Assembly (NCBI RefSeq): GCF_021728295.1 | Contig: NZ_JAKJXE010000011.1 | Span: 1 to 64,000 of the forward strand | Direction of reading: 5' to 3' | DNA: 64,000 nucleotides | Origin: Pseudomonas petrae | GTDB taxonomy: Bacteria; Pseudomonadota; Gammaproteobacteria; Pseudomonadales; Pseudomonadaceae | Part shown: positions 26,760 to 36,097 of the stretch, in pieces | Numbering within the stretch: position 1 is the first letter of the stretch | How the letters are laid out: each line of letters opens with the position of its first letter | Notes under the pieces: generated by a model | What the model saw: the letters and a program-made list of their open reading frames with translations, nothing else | Database searches by the model: none | What the model was told of the DNA's origin: nothing | Translations under genes and position numbers: made by a program

Positions 26760-27197
26760 TCAGGTCTCAAGCAAAAATGTCACGGGGCCATCATTGATCA
26801 GGTGCACCTGCATATCTGCACCAAACTGGCCCGTTTCCACCGTAGCGTGAGAGGTTTTGGCCTTTGTCACCAAGTAGTCAAACAGCTCGGCGCCGAGGGC
26901 CGGGGGTGCAGCTTTTGAAAAGCTCGGCCGCATCCCGCTTTTAGTATCCGCCGCCAGGGTGAACTGTGAGACCAGCAGTAACCCGCCATTAACGTCGGTT
27001 AACGAAAGATTCATTTTCCCGTCGGCGTCACTGAATACCCGGTAGTTAAGCAGCTTGTGCAACATCTTGTCGGCGCTGGCCTGCGTGTCTTGAGGCTCGA
27101 TGCCAATCAAGACCATTAATCCTTGATCAATCGCACCAATGGTCTGGCCGGCAACGTCGACGCGCGCCTGGGAAACGCGCTGAAGCAAGGCTTTCAT
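26760..27197 (-). CDS. dtd: D-aminoacyl-tRNA deacylase
   Basis: Proofreading enzyme that hydrolyses D-amino acids wrongly attached to tRNA. It is 145 residues, the family length. Conserved elements are MKALLQRVSQARVDV at the start, the SQFTL motif, and the C-terminal cross-subunit motif NDGPVTFLLET. It starts immediately next to the stop of the upstream pip gene with no spacer, so the pair is translationally coupled. Confidence 0.96.
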   Translation of the reverse strand: MKALLQRVSQARVDVAGQTIGAIDQGLMVLIGIEPQDTQASADKMLHKLLNYRVFSDADGKMNLSLTDVNGGLLLVSQFTLAADTKSGMRPSFSKAAPPALGAELFDYLVTKAKTSHATVETGQFGADMQVHLINDGPVTFLLET

Positions 27198-28169
27198 TTA
27201 TGCCTCTTCCGGCGGCAGATCCAGCAAACGGCGCGCCACTTCTGATGCCGCGCGCACCAGCGCGTCGGTGATGCCCGGCTCGGACGCCGAGTGCCCGGCG
27301 TCGCGGATGACCTGCAGCTCACTGTTCGGCCACGCCTGATGCAGCTCCCAGGCATTGTCGAGCGTGCAGATCATGTCGTAGCGGCCATGGACGATGATGC
27401 CCGGCAGATGGGCGATTTTTGGCATGTCGCGAATCAACTGGTTTTCTTCGAGGAACGCGCCGTTGGTGAAGTAATGACATTCGATGCGCGCAATGGACAG
27501 CGCACGATGGGGCTCGGTGAAGCGATCGACCACCTGCGGGTTCGGACGCAACGTGGCGGTGCGCCCTTCCCACGTCGACCATGCCTTGGCGGCGTGCATC
27601 TGGGCGATCTGATCGCTGCCGGTAAGGCGCTTGTGAAATGCGCCAAGCACGTCGCCGCGCTCGTCCGGCGGGATCGGCGCCATGTAGTCCTGCCAGTAAT
27701 CCGGGAACAGGCGGCTCGCGCCTTCCTGATAGAACCACTTGATGTCCTGGGGCCGGCTCAAAAAGATGCCGCGCAAAATCAAGGCATGAACCCGATCAGG
27801 GTGCTTCTGCGCATAGGCCAGGGAAAGCGTCGAACCCCACGAGCCACCGAATACCACCCATTGGTCGATGCCCAAGTGGGTGCGGATGCGTTCGAGGTCA
27901 TCGACCAGATGCCAGGTGGTGTTGTTTTCCAGGCTAGCGTGAGGCGTTGAACGGCCGCAGCCCCGCTGATCGAAGGTGATGATGCGATAGAGGTTCGGAT
28001 CGAAATAGCGGCGGCTCTGTGCATCGCATCCCGAACCCGGTCCGCCGTGAATGAACACTACGGGCAAGCCGTCCGGCGAGCCGCTTTCATCGACATACAG
28101 CACATGCGGCTCTTCCACTGCCAGATCGTGCCGGGCGTAAGGTTTGATCTGCGGGTACAAAGTCTGCAT
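27198..28169 (-). CDS. pip: Proline iminopeptidase
   Basis: Alpha/beta-hydrolase that removes N-terminal proline from peptides, cytosolic, family S33. The 323-residue protein has the oxyanion motif HGGPGSGC (41-48), the nucleophile elbow GGSWGS with Ser110, and the C-terminal Asp and His regions (GRYDMICT, DAGHSASEPG). It is directly followed by dtd on the same strand. The pip-dtd pair is conserved in Pseudomonas. Confidence 0.94.
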   Translation of the reverse strand: MQTLYPQIKPYARHDLAVEEPHVLYVDESGSPDGLPVVFIHGGPGSGCDAQSRRYFDPNLYRIITFDQRGCGRSTPHASLENNTTWHLVDDLERIRTHLGIDQWVVFGGSWGSTLSLAYAQKHPDRVHALILRGIFLSRPQDIKWFYQEGASRLFPDYWQDYMAPIPPDERGDVLGAFHKRLTGSDQIAQMHAAKAWSTWEGRTATLRPNPQVVDRFTEPHRALSIARIECHYFTNGAFLEENQLIRDMPKIAHLPGIIVHGRYDMICTLDNAWELHQAWPNSELQVIRDAGHSASEPGITDALVRAASEVARRLLDLPPEEA

Positions 28170-28486
28170 AGGTGCTCCAAAAGTCCAGTTCAGGGGCTGC
28201 GGTCTATCTGCCGTGGGGCATCATAAACCCGAATCGGCGAATGAACATGCCTGCCTGATTCTGGCAACCTGTTATCCGCTGTTTCATGGGCATATGCCCT
28301 CTGGCAGCAAGCATCAGCAAGATCAACGCCAGAGTGGAACGATCAATGCAAGCCGTCTCCAGATCAGGGGAAAGCGCCAGAGATTCGCCGCCGGTGTGCA
28401 ATGACGGCGAACCGAGGTAGCTTGTTCGAGTCGAACCGAGGGTCGTGCAACCGCGTAATTTTCATCCGTCCGGGAGGAAATAACCA
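28170..28486. other. Intergenic region between pip and glgP
   Basis: Between the divergent pip and glgP genes I see no conserved protein, no REP element and no clear terminator up to 28460. It must hold the promoters of both genes. I could not identify convincing -35/-10 pairs by eye. The last part carries a ribosome-binding site for the short ORF described next. Confidence 0.4.
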
Positions 28487-28537
28487 ATGACACGCCCTAC
28501 AGTCAACCCACCCCATTTAATCGTCAAACCAACTTGA
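28487..28537 (+). CDS. Candidate 16-residue leader peptide upstream of glgP
   Basis: A very strong ribosome-binding site (GGAGG at 28473-28477, nine bases from ATG) precedes a short ORF encoding MTRPTVNPPHLIVKPT. The ORF stops eleven bases before the glgP ATG, and its final codons overlap the TTGAGGT that serves as glgP's own site. Four of its sixteen residues are proline. Its position and spacing suggest a translated leader that could couple to, or pause before, glgP. No homologue is known to me, and it could be a chance ORF. Confidence 0.4.
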   Translation: MTRPTVNPPHLIVKPT

Positions 28538-28548
28538 GGTCGTACCCG

Positions 28549-31032
28549 ATGTCTCCGGAACCCAACGTTCGTGACGCTGAAGTGGCAGCCTTCCGAGAAG
28601 CTGTGCTGAACAAACTCGAGTATGCCGTCGGTAAAGACCCCGACCATGCCTTCGACCATGACTGGTTCATGGCAATTGCCCTGGCGACTCGCGACAAAAT
28701 GGCCGAGCGCTGGATGAACCACACGCGCTACGTCTACCGGCAGGAAAAAAAGCGCGTTTATTACCTCTCCCTCGAGTTCCTGATCGGCCGTCTGATGTTC
28801 GACAGCCTGAGCAACCTGGGTATCCTCGACACCGCGCGCGAAGCGTTGAAAGGTCTGAACGTCGACCTGGAGCAGATTCGCTCGCTGGAGCCTGACGCTG
28901 CGCTGGGCAACGGCGGCCTCGGCCGTCTGGCCGCCTGTTTCATGGAGAGCATGTCAACCCTCGGCATTGCCGGTCATGGCTACGGCATTCGTTACGAGCA
29001 CGGCCTCTTCCGTCAGGCCATCGTCGATGGCTGGCAGCAGGAGCAGACCGAGAACTGGCTGGACTTTGGTAACCCGTGGGAATTCGAACGCCCTGAAGTG
29101 ATTTACCAGATCGGTTTCGGCGGCAGCGTGCAGCCCCAGCTTGATGCAGCCGGCGCACCTGTTCTGGATGCCTCGGGCGAAACCCGCCAGGTCTGGACCG
29201 CAGGCGAAACCGTCCGCGCGATTGCTTACGACACCCCGGTTGTGGGCTGGCGCGGCAAAGCGGTGAACACGCTGCGCCTGTGGCGTGCGCGTGCGGTGGA
29301 AGATCTGCACCTTGAACGCTTCAACGCCGGTGACCACGTCGGTGCGGTGGCGGAAGTGGTGCGGGCAGAAAGTATTTCCCGTGTGCTGTATCCAAACGAC
29401 AGCACCGAAGCGGGCCAGGAACTGCGCCTGCGCCAGGAATTCTTCTTCGTCTCGGCGTCGTTGCAGGATTTGCTGCGCCGCCACAAGAACATGGGCTACA
29501 GCATCAGCAGCCTGCCGGAACACGTGGCCATCCAGATGAACGACACGCACCCGTCGATTGCTGTGGCGGAGCTGATGCGCGTCCTGATTGATCTGCACGA
29601 CGTGGAGTGGGACGAGGCCTGGCGCATCACCGTCGGCACCCTGGCGTACACCAACCACACGCTGCTGCCTGAGGCGCTGGAAACCTGGTCGGTCGGCCTG
29701 ATGGAGCGCATGTTGCCGCGCCACATGCAGATCATCTACATGATCAACGCCCAGCACATCGACAAGGTTCGCCTGGACTTCAAAGACGATCCTGCGCTGT
29801 TTGACTTGTTGCGCGCCGTCTCGCTGATCGAAGAAGACAACGGCCGTCGCGTGCGCATGGGTAACCTGGCATTCCTCGGCTCGCACAGTGTGAACGGTGT
29901 GTCAGCGCTGCACACACAGCTGATGCGCAAGACCGTTTTCGCCCATCTGCACAAGCTGCACCCGGATCGCATCAACAACAAAACCAACGGCATCACCTTC
30001 CGCCGCTGGCTGTTCCAGTCCAACCCTCAGCTGACTTCCATGCTGGTCAACGAGTTGGGCGAGCAAGTGCTCGACAACCACGAGACCGCCCTTCTGAAAC
30101 TGGAGCCGCTGGCTGACGACGCACGTTTCCAGCAGGAATTCGCCGCTCAACGCCTGCAAAGCAAACAAGCGCTGGCCACGATCATTCAGGACCGCATGGG
30201 CATCGTGGTTAACCCTGAGGCGATGTTTGACGTGCAGGTCAAACGTATCCACGAGTACAAGCGTCAGTTGCTGAACCTGTTCCACACCGTAGCGCTGTAT
30301 CAGGCCATGCGTGCCGACCCGAGCACCGATTGGGTGCCGCGCGTGAAGATCTTCGGCGGCAAGGCGGCGGCCAGTTATCACTCGGCCAAGCTGATCATCA
30401 AGCTGACCAACGACATCGCGCGCACGGTCAACAACGACCCTACGCTGCGTGGCCGTCTGAAAGTGGTGTTCATGCCCAACTACAACGTCAGCCTGGCGGA
30501 AAGCATCATTCCGGCGGCGGATTTGTCGGAGCAGATTTCCACGGCGGGTCTGGAAGCGTCCGGCACCAGCAACATGAAGTTCGGCCTCAACGGCGCACTG
30601 ACCATCGGCACCCTCGACGGCGCCAACGTGGAGATGAGCGAGCAGGTCGGCCTGGAGCACATGTTCATCTTCGGCATGACCGCGCAGGAAGTCGAAGCGC
30701 GCAAGCATGCCGGTGAGTTCAACGCGCACCAGGACATCGCGGCGTCCGGGCGTTTGAATGACGTGCTGCAAGCGATTCGGGGCGGGGTGTTCTCGCCGGA
30801 TGATCCATATCGCTATGCCGGGCTGATCGATCAGTTGATCAACTACGATCGCTTCTTCGTCTGCGCGGACTTCGAGTCGTACTGGCACGCGCAGGCCAAG
30901 GTGGAAGCGCGCTGGCACGATCCGAAAGAATGGTGGCGCTCGGCGGTGCTCAACACCGCGCGCATGGGCTGGTTCTCCTCGGACCGGACCATTCGCGAAT
31001 ACGCGACCGAAATCTGGAACGCGCTGGATTAA
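28549..31032 (+). CDS. glgP: Glycogen/starch/alpha-glucan phosphorylase
   Basis: PLP-dependent release of glucose-1-phosphate from alpha-1,4-glucans. The ATG at 28549, eight bases after GAGGT, gives 827 residues, the usual length. Family landmarks are EFLIGR near the N-terminus, NGGLGRLAACF, and the PLP motif EASGTSNMKFGLNG with the Schiff-base lysine at 677. The other glg/tre genes are not in this window. It ends at a 9-bp hairpin. Functionally it pairs with the nearby fbp in hexose-phosphate balance, though they are not co-transcribed. Confidence 0.97.
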   Translation: MSPEPNVRDAEVAAFREAVLNKLEYAVGKDPDHAFDHDWFMAIALATRDKMAERWMNHTRYVYRQEKKRVYYLSLEFLIGRLMFDSLSNLGILDTAREALKGLNVDLEQIRSLEPDAALGNGGLGRLAACFMESMSTLGIAGHGYGIRYEHGLFRQAIVDGWQQEQTENWLDFGNPWEFERPEVIYQIGFGGSVQPQLDAAGAPVLDASGETRQVWTAGETVRAIAYDTPVVGWRGKAVNTLRLWRARAVEDLHLERFNAGDHVGAVAEVVRAESISRVLYPNDSTEAGQELRLRQEFFFVSASLQDLLRRHKNMGYSISSLPEHVAIQMNDTHPSIAVAELMRVLIDLHDVEWDEAWRITVGTLAYTNHTLLPEALETWSVGLMERMLPRHMQIIYMINAQHIDKVRLDFKDDPALFDLLRAVSLIEEDNGRRVRMGNLAFLGSHSVNGVSALHTQLMRKTVFAHLHKLHPDRINNKTNGITFRRWLFQSNPQLTSMLVNELGEQVLDNHETALLKLEPLADDARFQQEFAAQRLQSKQALATIIQDRMGIVVNPEAMFDVQVKRIHEYKRQLLNLFHTVALYQAMRADPSTDWVPRVKIFGGKAAASYHSAKLIIKLTNDIARTVNNDPTLRGRLKVVFMPNYNVSLAESIIPAADLSEQISTAGLEASGTSNMKFGLNGALTIGTLDGANVEMSEQVGLEHMFIFGMTAQEVEARKHAGEFNAHQDIAASGRLNDVLQAIRGGVFSPDDPYRYAGLIDQLINYDRFFVCADFESYWHAQAKVEARWHDPKEWWRSAVLNTARMGWFSSDRTIREYATEIWNALD

Positions 31033-31041
31033 GGACGTGTG

Positions 31042-31071
31042 AGGTGATTGTCTCAGCCGAGGCAATCACCT
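31042..31071 (+). terminator. Hairpin after glgP
   Basis: AGGTGATTG pairs perfectly with CAATCACCT, and CTC/GAG extends the stem inside. It starts ten bases after the glgP stop. It lacks a following T run, so it may act as a 3' end stabiliser or a weak terminator. Confidence 0.5.
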
Positions 31072-31159
31072 GCGCTGGAGGTGCAGCCCTCTGTAATGAC
31101 TGGCTGGAGGTCTCGCAGAATCGCGTCGATCACACCTCTCGCCAACGACAAAAATCCAC

Positions 31160-31247
31160 TGTAGGAGCGCGCTTGCCCGCGATTGCGGTGGGTCAGACGG
31201 CTAATTATTTGCTGACGGAATGCTTTCGCGGGCAAGCGCGCTCCTAC
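31160..31247. repeat. REP doublet, family A, near-copy of the one at 21755
   Basis: Inverted family A cores sharing almost the entire spacer with the element at 21755-21842. Between this and the next gene (31248-31453) I see no further gene or repeat; the stretch must contain the promoter of the DUF2339 gene. Confidence 0.92.
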
Positions 31248-31453
31248 TGGTTTGCGCCAACCACGGAACGTTCTCTCGACCCATCGGGTGGTCCAGCAGC
31301 ATCAACAGATCACCATTCGACCGCCGGATATGTTTGCGCCCAGATGCATCAGCGACTCAGTTCTCCTTCACCGACACAAAATGTTTCCCCTTTCCTGACG
31401 CCCGATATACTTTTCGCCATCGCCGTTAATCGGCAGAAAAGGGATGTCGTCGC

Positions 31454-34321
31454 GTGCAATGGATTCTTCTGCTGGCCGGTCTGGTGATCGGGGCGCTTCT
31501 TGATGAGTCGCTGTTAGGGGGCGCCGTTGGCGCGGTCATTGGCCTGGCCGCGGGCTTGAGCTTCCGGCTTAATGCATTGACGCGGGAAACCGCCGTGCAG
31601 AAAGCCGAACTCGTCAAGACCCGGCTGGACCTCAACGCCGTGCAACAACGCCTCAGCCAGCTGGATTCCGCCGCCGCGCAATTGCCGGATGCGCCCGTGT
31701 CGGCGCCGTTGAATGTTCAGCCCATCGCAGACGATGGCCCGGAACTGCTGTGGGACCTTCCGGACCTTGAGCCGGCCGCCGCGGATGTCGGCGATTCGGA
31801 ATGGAGTCGCCCTGCATCGGCGCCATCACCCACAGCCCCGAGCTACGCGCCCGCTGCTGCATCCGCCTCCCTGCCCGCTCCTGCCCAGCACAGCCTGTTC
31901 GACAGCGCCTTGCTGCGCGCTAAAAACTGGCTGCTGGGTGGCAACACCGTGCTGCGGGTCGGCGTGGTGTTGCTGTTTCTCGGTCTGGCGTTTCTGCTGC
32001 GCTACGCCACCGAAGGCATGGTCGTCCCGATCGAAGCCCGTTATGCCGGCGTCGCTGTCGCAGCGCTGGCGTTGTTGGGGCTGGGTTGGTGGCTGCGTCA
32101 CCGCAACGAATCCTTCGCGCTGATGCTGCAGGGGACTGGCGTCGCGGTGCTGTACCTGACCGTGTTCGCCGCCATGAAAGTTCACACCCTGCTGGCGCCG
32201 GGGATGGCGTTCAGCCTGTTGGTCGCGGTCACCGTGTTTTCGGCCATTCTCGCCGTCACGCAAAACTCCCTGGCCCTCGCCTGCGTCGCTGCGCTGGGCG
32301 GATTTGCTGCGCCGCTGCTGACGTCCTCCGGCGACGGCAGTCATGTCGCGTTGTTCAGTTATTTCGCCCTGCTCAACGCCGGCATCTTCGCCATCGCGTG
32401 GTTCAAGGCCTGGCGCCCGCTGAACCTGATCGGCTTCATCGGCACATTCGGCATCGGCTTCGCCTGGGGCATGAACGCGTACACGCCCGAGCTGTTCTGG
32501 AGCACCGAACCCTTCCTGATTCTGTTCTTCCTGATGTACCTGGCAATCGGCCTGCTGTTCGCCCGGCGCAAGCTGCAAGAACACGCGGCCGGTCCCGACG
32601 AAGACAGCCGGGAAGCCACCCTGCGCTGGTCCGCGCGCCAGACCCACTACGTCGATGGCAGCCTGTTGTTCGGCACACCCATCGTCGGTTTCGGCCTGCA
32701 GTACGCCCTCGTTCAACACATCGAATTCGGCGCTGCGTTGAGCGCACTGGCGCTTGGCTTGCTGTACATGGGCATCGCTCGGTTCCTGGCCGGGCGCGCA
32801 CCGGGTCGGGCATTGCTGCTGGTCGAAACGTGCCTCTCGCTGGGCGTTGTGTTCGGCACGCTGGCGATTCCGCTGGGCCTGAGCGCGCAATGGACGACGG
32901 TCGCCTGGGCCGTCGAAGGCGCAGCGGTGTTCTGGCTCGGCATGCGCCAAAACCGCTTGCTGGCACGGGGTTTCGGCCTGCTGCTGCAACTGGGCGCGGG
33001 AATCGCGTTCCTGGGCGTAGTCGGGCGCTGGTATGCGCCGAACTTCAACCACGGTGACTTCTGGACACCGCTGATCATCGCCCTCGCCGGTCTGGTCAGC
33101 GCCTTTACCGTGGAGCGCATCGGCACCTTGCGTTTGTCGTTGAGCAATCGTTTCTTGCAGCCGTTGCTGTTGACCTGGAGCGCGCTGTGGTGGACCGCAG
33201 CGGTGTGCGTCAGCACCCATTACGTGCCGGGAGAGGCCGAGTTCTCGACGCTCTTGCTGTTGGGCGCCGTCAGTGTTGGGCTGTGGACATTGACGGCCCT
33301 GCGCCTGAACTGGGCGGGGATCGCTCAACTGTCCACGCTGCTGACACCCATGAGCGCGGTGTTGCTCGCGCTGATGAGTTTCAATACCTACTACAACCCC
33401 GCCGCCGATTGGGGCTGGCTGGGCTGGCTCGCGGTGTTTGCGGCTCATCTGTGGTCGCTGAAACGGCTCGACAAACTGCTGCTCCCGCGCTTGCGCAGTG
33501 CGGCCCATGTGATCGGCTGCTGGCTGATCATCGGCGTCCTCTCGCTGCAACTTCGCTACGGATTGCTGGTGCTGTCGGAGTCGTATAACGCCTGGCGCTG
33601 GCTGGGCTGGGCGTTGCTGCCGAGCCTGTATTTGCTGGCGATGACAGCATCCCGCACGTGGCCCTGGCCCGTCAGTGCGTATCCGCGTGAGTACCGCGTC
33701 TGGGCTGCCGCGCCGCTGGCGGCATTGATGCTCGGCTGGTTCTGGCTGGCGAACGGGTTCAGCGAAGGCGCTGCCGATCCCCTGCCCTATCTTCCATTGC
33801 TGAACCCGCTGGAGCTGGGCTTGCTGATCACGCTGACCGGCATCTTCAGCTGGACCCGCCAGCAACTCCCGCAGTTAGGCGTCAGCGAGGGACGTGCTCA
33901 GAAGGCGGCGCTGGTTATTGCTGGCGCATCGTTGTTCGCACTGATCACCGCCATGGTTCTGCGCACGGCGCATCACTGGGCCGGCGTGGCCTGGTACCCC
34001 GACGCGCTGTTTGAATCGATGCGTGTGCAGGCCGGGCTTTCCATCGTCTGGACGCTGACCGCACTGGCGCTGATGATCGTTGGCCATCTGCGCGCACGTC
34101 GCGAGCTGTGGATTGTCGGCGCCGCGCTGATCGGGGTCGTCGTGGCCAAACTGTTCTTCGTCGAGCTGAGCAATCGTGGCGGTCTGGAGCGAATCATTTC
34201 CTTTATCGGCGTTGGCGTTCTGTTGCTGGTGGTGGGATATTTCGCCCCCCTGCCGCCTCGGCATCCGGCCCGAAATGAGGGTCTGGCCGATGCAGATGCT
34301 GCGGACCGGGCATCGAAATGA
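31454..34321 (+). CDS. DUF2339 large polytopic membrane protein
   Basis: A 955-residue inner-membrane protein from a GTG start. It begins with a hydrophobic hairpin (about 3-32), then a predicted coiled coil (about 35-75), a Pro/Ala-rich linker (about 75-140), and more than twenty tightly spaced membrane helices filling the rest, with conserved-looking segments such as LRVGVVLLFLGLAFLLRYA. This matches DUF2339, whose function is unestablished. The stop overlaps the DUF3999 start (ATGA), so the two products are probably made together and may form a complex. No transporter or enzyme motif is evident. Confidence 0.8.
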   Translation: MQWILLLAGLVIGALLDESLLGGAVGAVIGLAAGLSFRLNALTRETAVQKAELVKTRLDLNAVQQRLSQLDSAAAQLPDAPVSAPLNVQPIADDGPELLWDLPDLEPAAADVGDSEWSRPASAPSPTAPSYAPAAASASLPAPAQHSLFDSALLRAKNWLLGGNTVLRVGVVLLFLGLAFLLRYATEGMVVPIEARYAGVAVAALALLGLGWWLRHRNESFALMLQGTGVAVLYLTVFAAMKVHTLLAPGMAFSLLVAVTVFSAILAVTQNSLALACVAALGGFAAPLLTSSGDGSHVALFSYFALLNAGIFAIAWFKAWRPLNLIGFIGTFGIGFAWGMNAYTPELFWSTEPFLILFFLMYLAIGLLFARRKLQEHAAGPDEDSREATLRWSARQTHYVDGSLLFGTPIVGFGLQYALVQHIEFGAALSALALGLLYMGIARFLAGRAPGRALLLVETCLSLGVVFGTLAIPLGLSAQWTTVAWAVEGAAVFWLGMRQNRLLARGFGLLLQLGAGIAFLGVVGRWYAPNFNHGDFWTPLIIALAGLVSAFTVERIGTLRLSLSNRFLQPLLLTWSALWWTAAVCVSTHYVPGEAEFSTLLLLGAVSVGLWTLTALRLNWAGIAQLSTLLTPMSAVLLALMSFNTYYNPAADWGWLGWLAVFAAHLWSLKRLDKLLLPRLRSAAHVIGCWLIIGVLSLQLRYGLLVLSESYNAWRWLGWALLPSLYLLAMTASRTWPWPVSAYPREYRVWAAAPLAALMLGWFWLANGFSEGAADPLPYLPLLNPLELGLLITLTGIFSWTRQQLPQLGVSEGRAQKAALVIAGASLFALITAMVLRTAHHWAGVAWYPDALFESMRVQAGLSIVWTLTALALMIVGHLRARRELWIVGAALIGVVVAKLFFVELSNRGGLERIISFIGVGVLLLVVGYFAPLPPRHPARNEGLADADAADRASK

Positions 34322-35709
34322 AACGCGTAAGGAGTGTTCAGTTGAGTCGTCAGTTCGTCATCAAGGCCGCCCTGCTTGCCCCGTTGCTGGGCTCGCTGCT
34401 ATGCGCGGCCCCGCTCAGTCAGGCGGAGGATCTGCCGGATGATTTCACCATCCATGCGCCGCTGACCGTCAGCGGCGAAGGGCCTTGGTATCGGCTGGAA
34501 TTGCCCCTCGGCGTGCAGTTGAACGCGCGCCAGAGCACTCTCAACGACGTGCGTGTTTTCAACGCGGACGGCCAGGCCCAACCCTACGCCATTACCCAAA
34601 GCCCGCCCCAGCGTGCAGCCGACGCAAGCCCGGTCTCGGTGAAGTGGTTCCCGCTGTACAACAGCGATGGCGCAAAAGACGCCGAACCGAAAATCCGCGT
34701 CGAGCGCACGCCCAACGGCACACTCGTAGAGGTTCAGCCCCAGGGTGAAATCGAGGCGGGCGAAGAGATTCTGCGCGGCTGGCTGCTCGACACCAGCGCG
34801 ATCAACGCGCCGCTGGATCAGTTGATTCTGGACTGGAGCAGCGAACGCGACGGTTTTCAGCGGTTCAGCATCGAGGCCAGCGACGACCTCCAGCATTGGC
34901 AGCGCTGGGGCGAGGGTCAGGTAGCGAGGCTGTCTTTCGCTGAAGAGTTGGTTGAGCAGCGCGTTGTTAATCTGCCGGGGCGCAGCGCCCGCTATCTGCG
35001 CTTGCTGTGGAAATCGCCCCTGTCCGCGCCGACGCTGAACGCCGTGCAACTGATCAGCACACAACCCGGCGTGCTGCCGTTGAGCTGGTCCCCGGCCATC
35101 AATGGTCGCGTCGAAAAACCCGGCGTGTATGTGTGGCAACTGCCAGTGGCCCTGCCGCTGGAACGGATGCGGATCGACATCGCGCAACCCAACAGCCTCG
35201 CGCCCGCCACGCTGTATGGGCGTCGTGACAGCAATGCGTCGTGGCAGCTGATCGACAACGGCCTGCTTTATCGGCTCAGCCAGAACGGTCAAGACGTTGT
35301 GCAGGACGAAATGGAGCTGCCCGGCAATGTTGTGCAGCAGCTGAAACTTGAGGTCGATGACCGTGGCGGCGGCCTGGGCAAGGACGCGCCGACGCTGAGT
35401 TTTGCCGTGCGCGCCACGCAACTGGTGTTTCTCGGCCGCGGCGCGCCGCCTTACAGCCTGGCCGTTGGCAACGTCACGGTGAAAAGTGCAGCACTGCCGC
35501 TGGCGACGCTGATTCCCGGCATCAGCCCCGAAAAACTGGCAGCGCTGGGCAGCGCGTCCATGGCCTCCACACCGGTCGCGCCGGTTGCTCCGGCCGCGCC
35601 CGTGGAGGCCACTGGTCCCGACATGAAACGCATCGGTTTGTGGGCGGTGCTGATACTCGGCGTGATGTTCCTGGCATGGATGGCGCTCGCCACACTGCGC
35701 GGGTCGTAG
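34318..35709 (+). CDS. DUF3999 exported single-pass membrane protein
   Basis: A 463-residue protein with a signal peptide (basic start, hydrophobic core ALLAPLLGSLLCAA, cleavage near SQAE), a large periplasmic region with beta-sandwich character (LDWSSERDGFQRFSIEASDD, resembling a discoidin-like pattern), an Ala/Pro/Val linker (about 415-440) and one C-terminal membrane helix (IGLWAVLILGVMFLAWMAL). This is the DUF3999 architecture. It overlaps the DUF2339 gene by four bases. The function is unknown. The pair recurs in Pseudomonas and looks like a dedicated envelope module. Confidence 0.78.
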   Translation: MKRVRSVQLSRQFVIKAALLAPLLGSLLCAAPLSQAEDLPDDFTIHAPLTVSGEGPWYRLELPLGVQLNARQSTLNDVRVFNADGQAQPYAITQSPPQRAADASPVSVKWFPLYNSDGAKDAEPKIRVERTPNGTLVEVQPQGEIEAGEEILRGWLLDTSAINAPLDQLILDWSSERDGFQRFSIEASDDLQHWQRWGEGQVARLSFAEELVEQRVVNLPGRSARYLRLLWKSPLSAPTLNAVQLISTQPGVLPLSWSPAINGRVEKPGVYVWQLPVALPLERMRIDIAQPNSLAPATLYGRRDSNASWQLIDNGLLYRLSQNGQDVVQDEMELPGNVVQQLKLEVDDRGGGLGKDAPTLSFAVRATQLVFLGRGAPPYSLAVGNVTVKSAALPLATLIPGISPEKLAALGSASMASTPVAPVAPAAPVEATGPDMKRIGLWAVLILGVMFLAWMALATLRGS

Positions 35710-36097
35710 CAAGTAACGCGCAAAATAAGGCGCCAACCGAGGCGGCTAACCGAGGCGCCAGAGAATAAGTGTCGGGGTGATGACGCTGAATCGATCCGGC
35801 ATCGAAAAAATTGCAGACGATGCCCGCCAATTCGTCACCCCGATCGCGCTACGCTTAACGTACACCCGATGCGACTGGGTACGACGATCCCTTGTGGGAC
35901 CGGCTTCAGCCGGGAAGGCGTCGGTCGTCACGCTGCAAGATTTGTGGTGTTCACACCGGCCTCTTCCCGGCTAAAGCCGGTCCCACTTGGATGTAGCCCG
36001 TGAACTCAATCACTACCTAACCGGTCTGACAGGCAGTATTAAATTTCCGCTCACGCTAGACTGTGCGCGTTTTTATCCCCCATTTTCGGAGCTCTCC
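35710..36097. other. Intergenic region before fbp
   Basis: Contains an imperfect inverted repeat bounded by two GGCGCC sites (about 35730-35760), then a short stretch without recognisable features, a family C REP doublet (35894-35986), and the fbp leader. No gene is supported in it. Confidence 0.5.
35894..35986. repeat. REP doublet, family C
   Basis: Inverted copies of the third REP type, with core GTGGGACCGGCTTCAGCCGG on one side and TAAAGCCGGTCCCAC on the other, about 50 bases apart. Family C is characteristic of syringae-like Pseudomonas in my experience of these genomes. Confidence 0.9.

Noticed and set aside
31826..33865. 680-codon Gln/Arg/His-rich frame opposite the DUF2339 gene
   Set aside because: The Gln/Arg/His bias is the expected antisense of a Leu/Ala/Val-rich membrane protein; no conserved sequence is visible.
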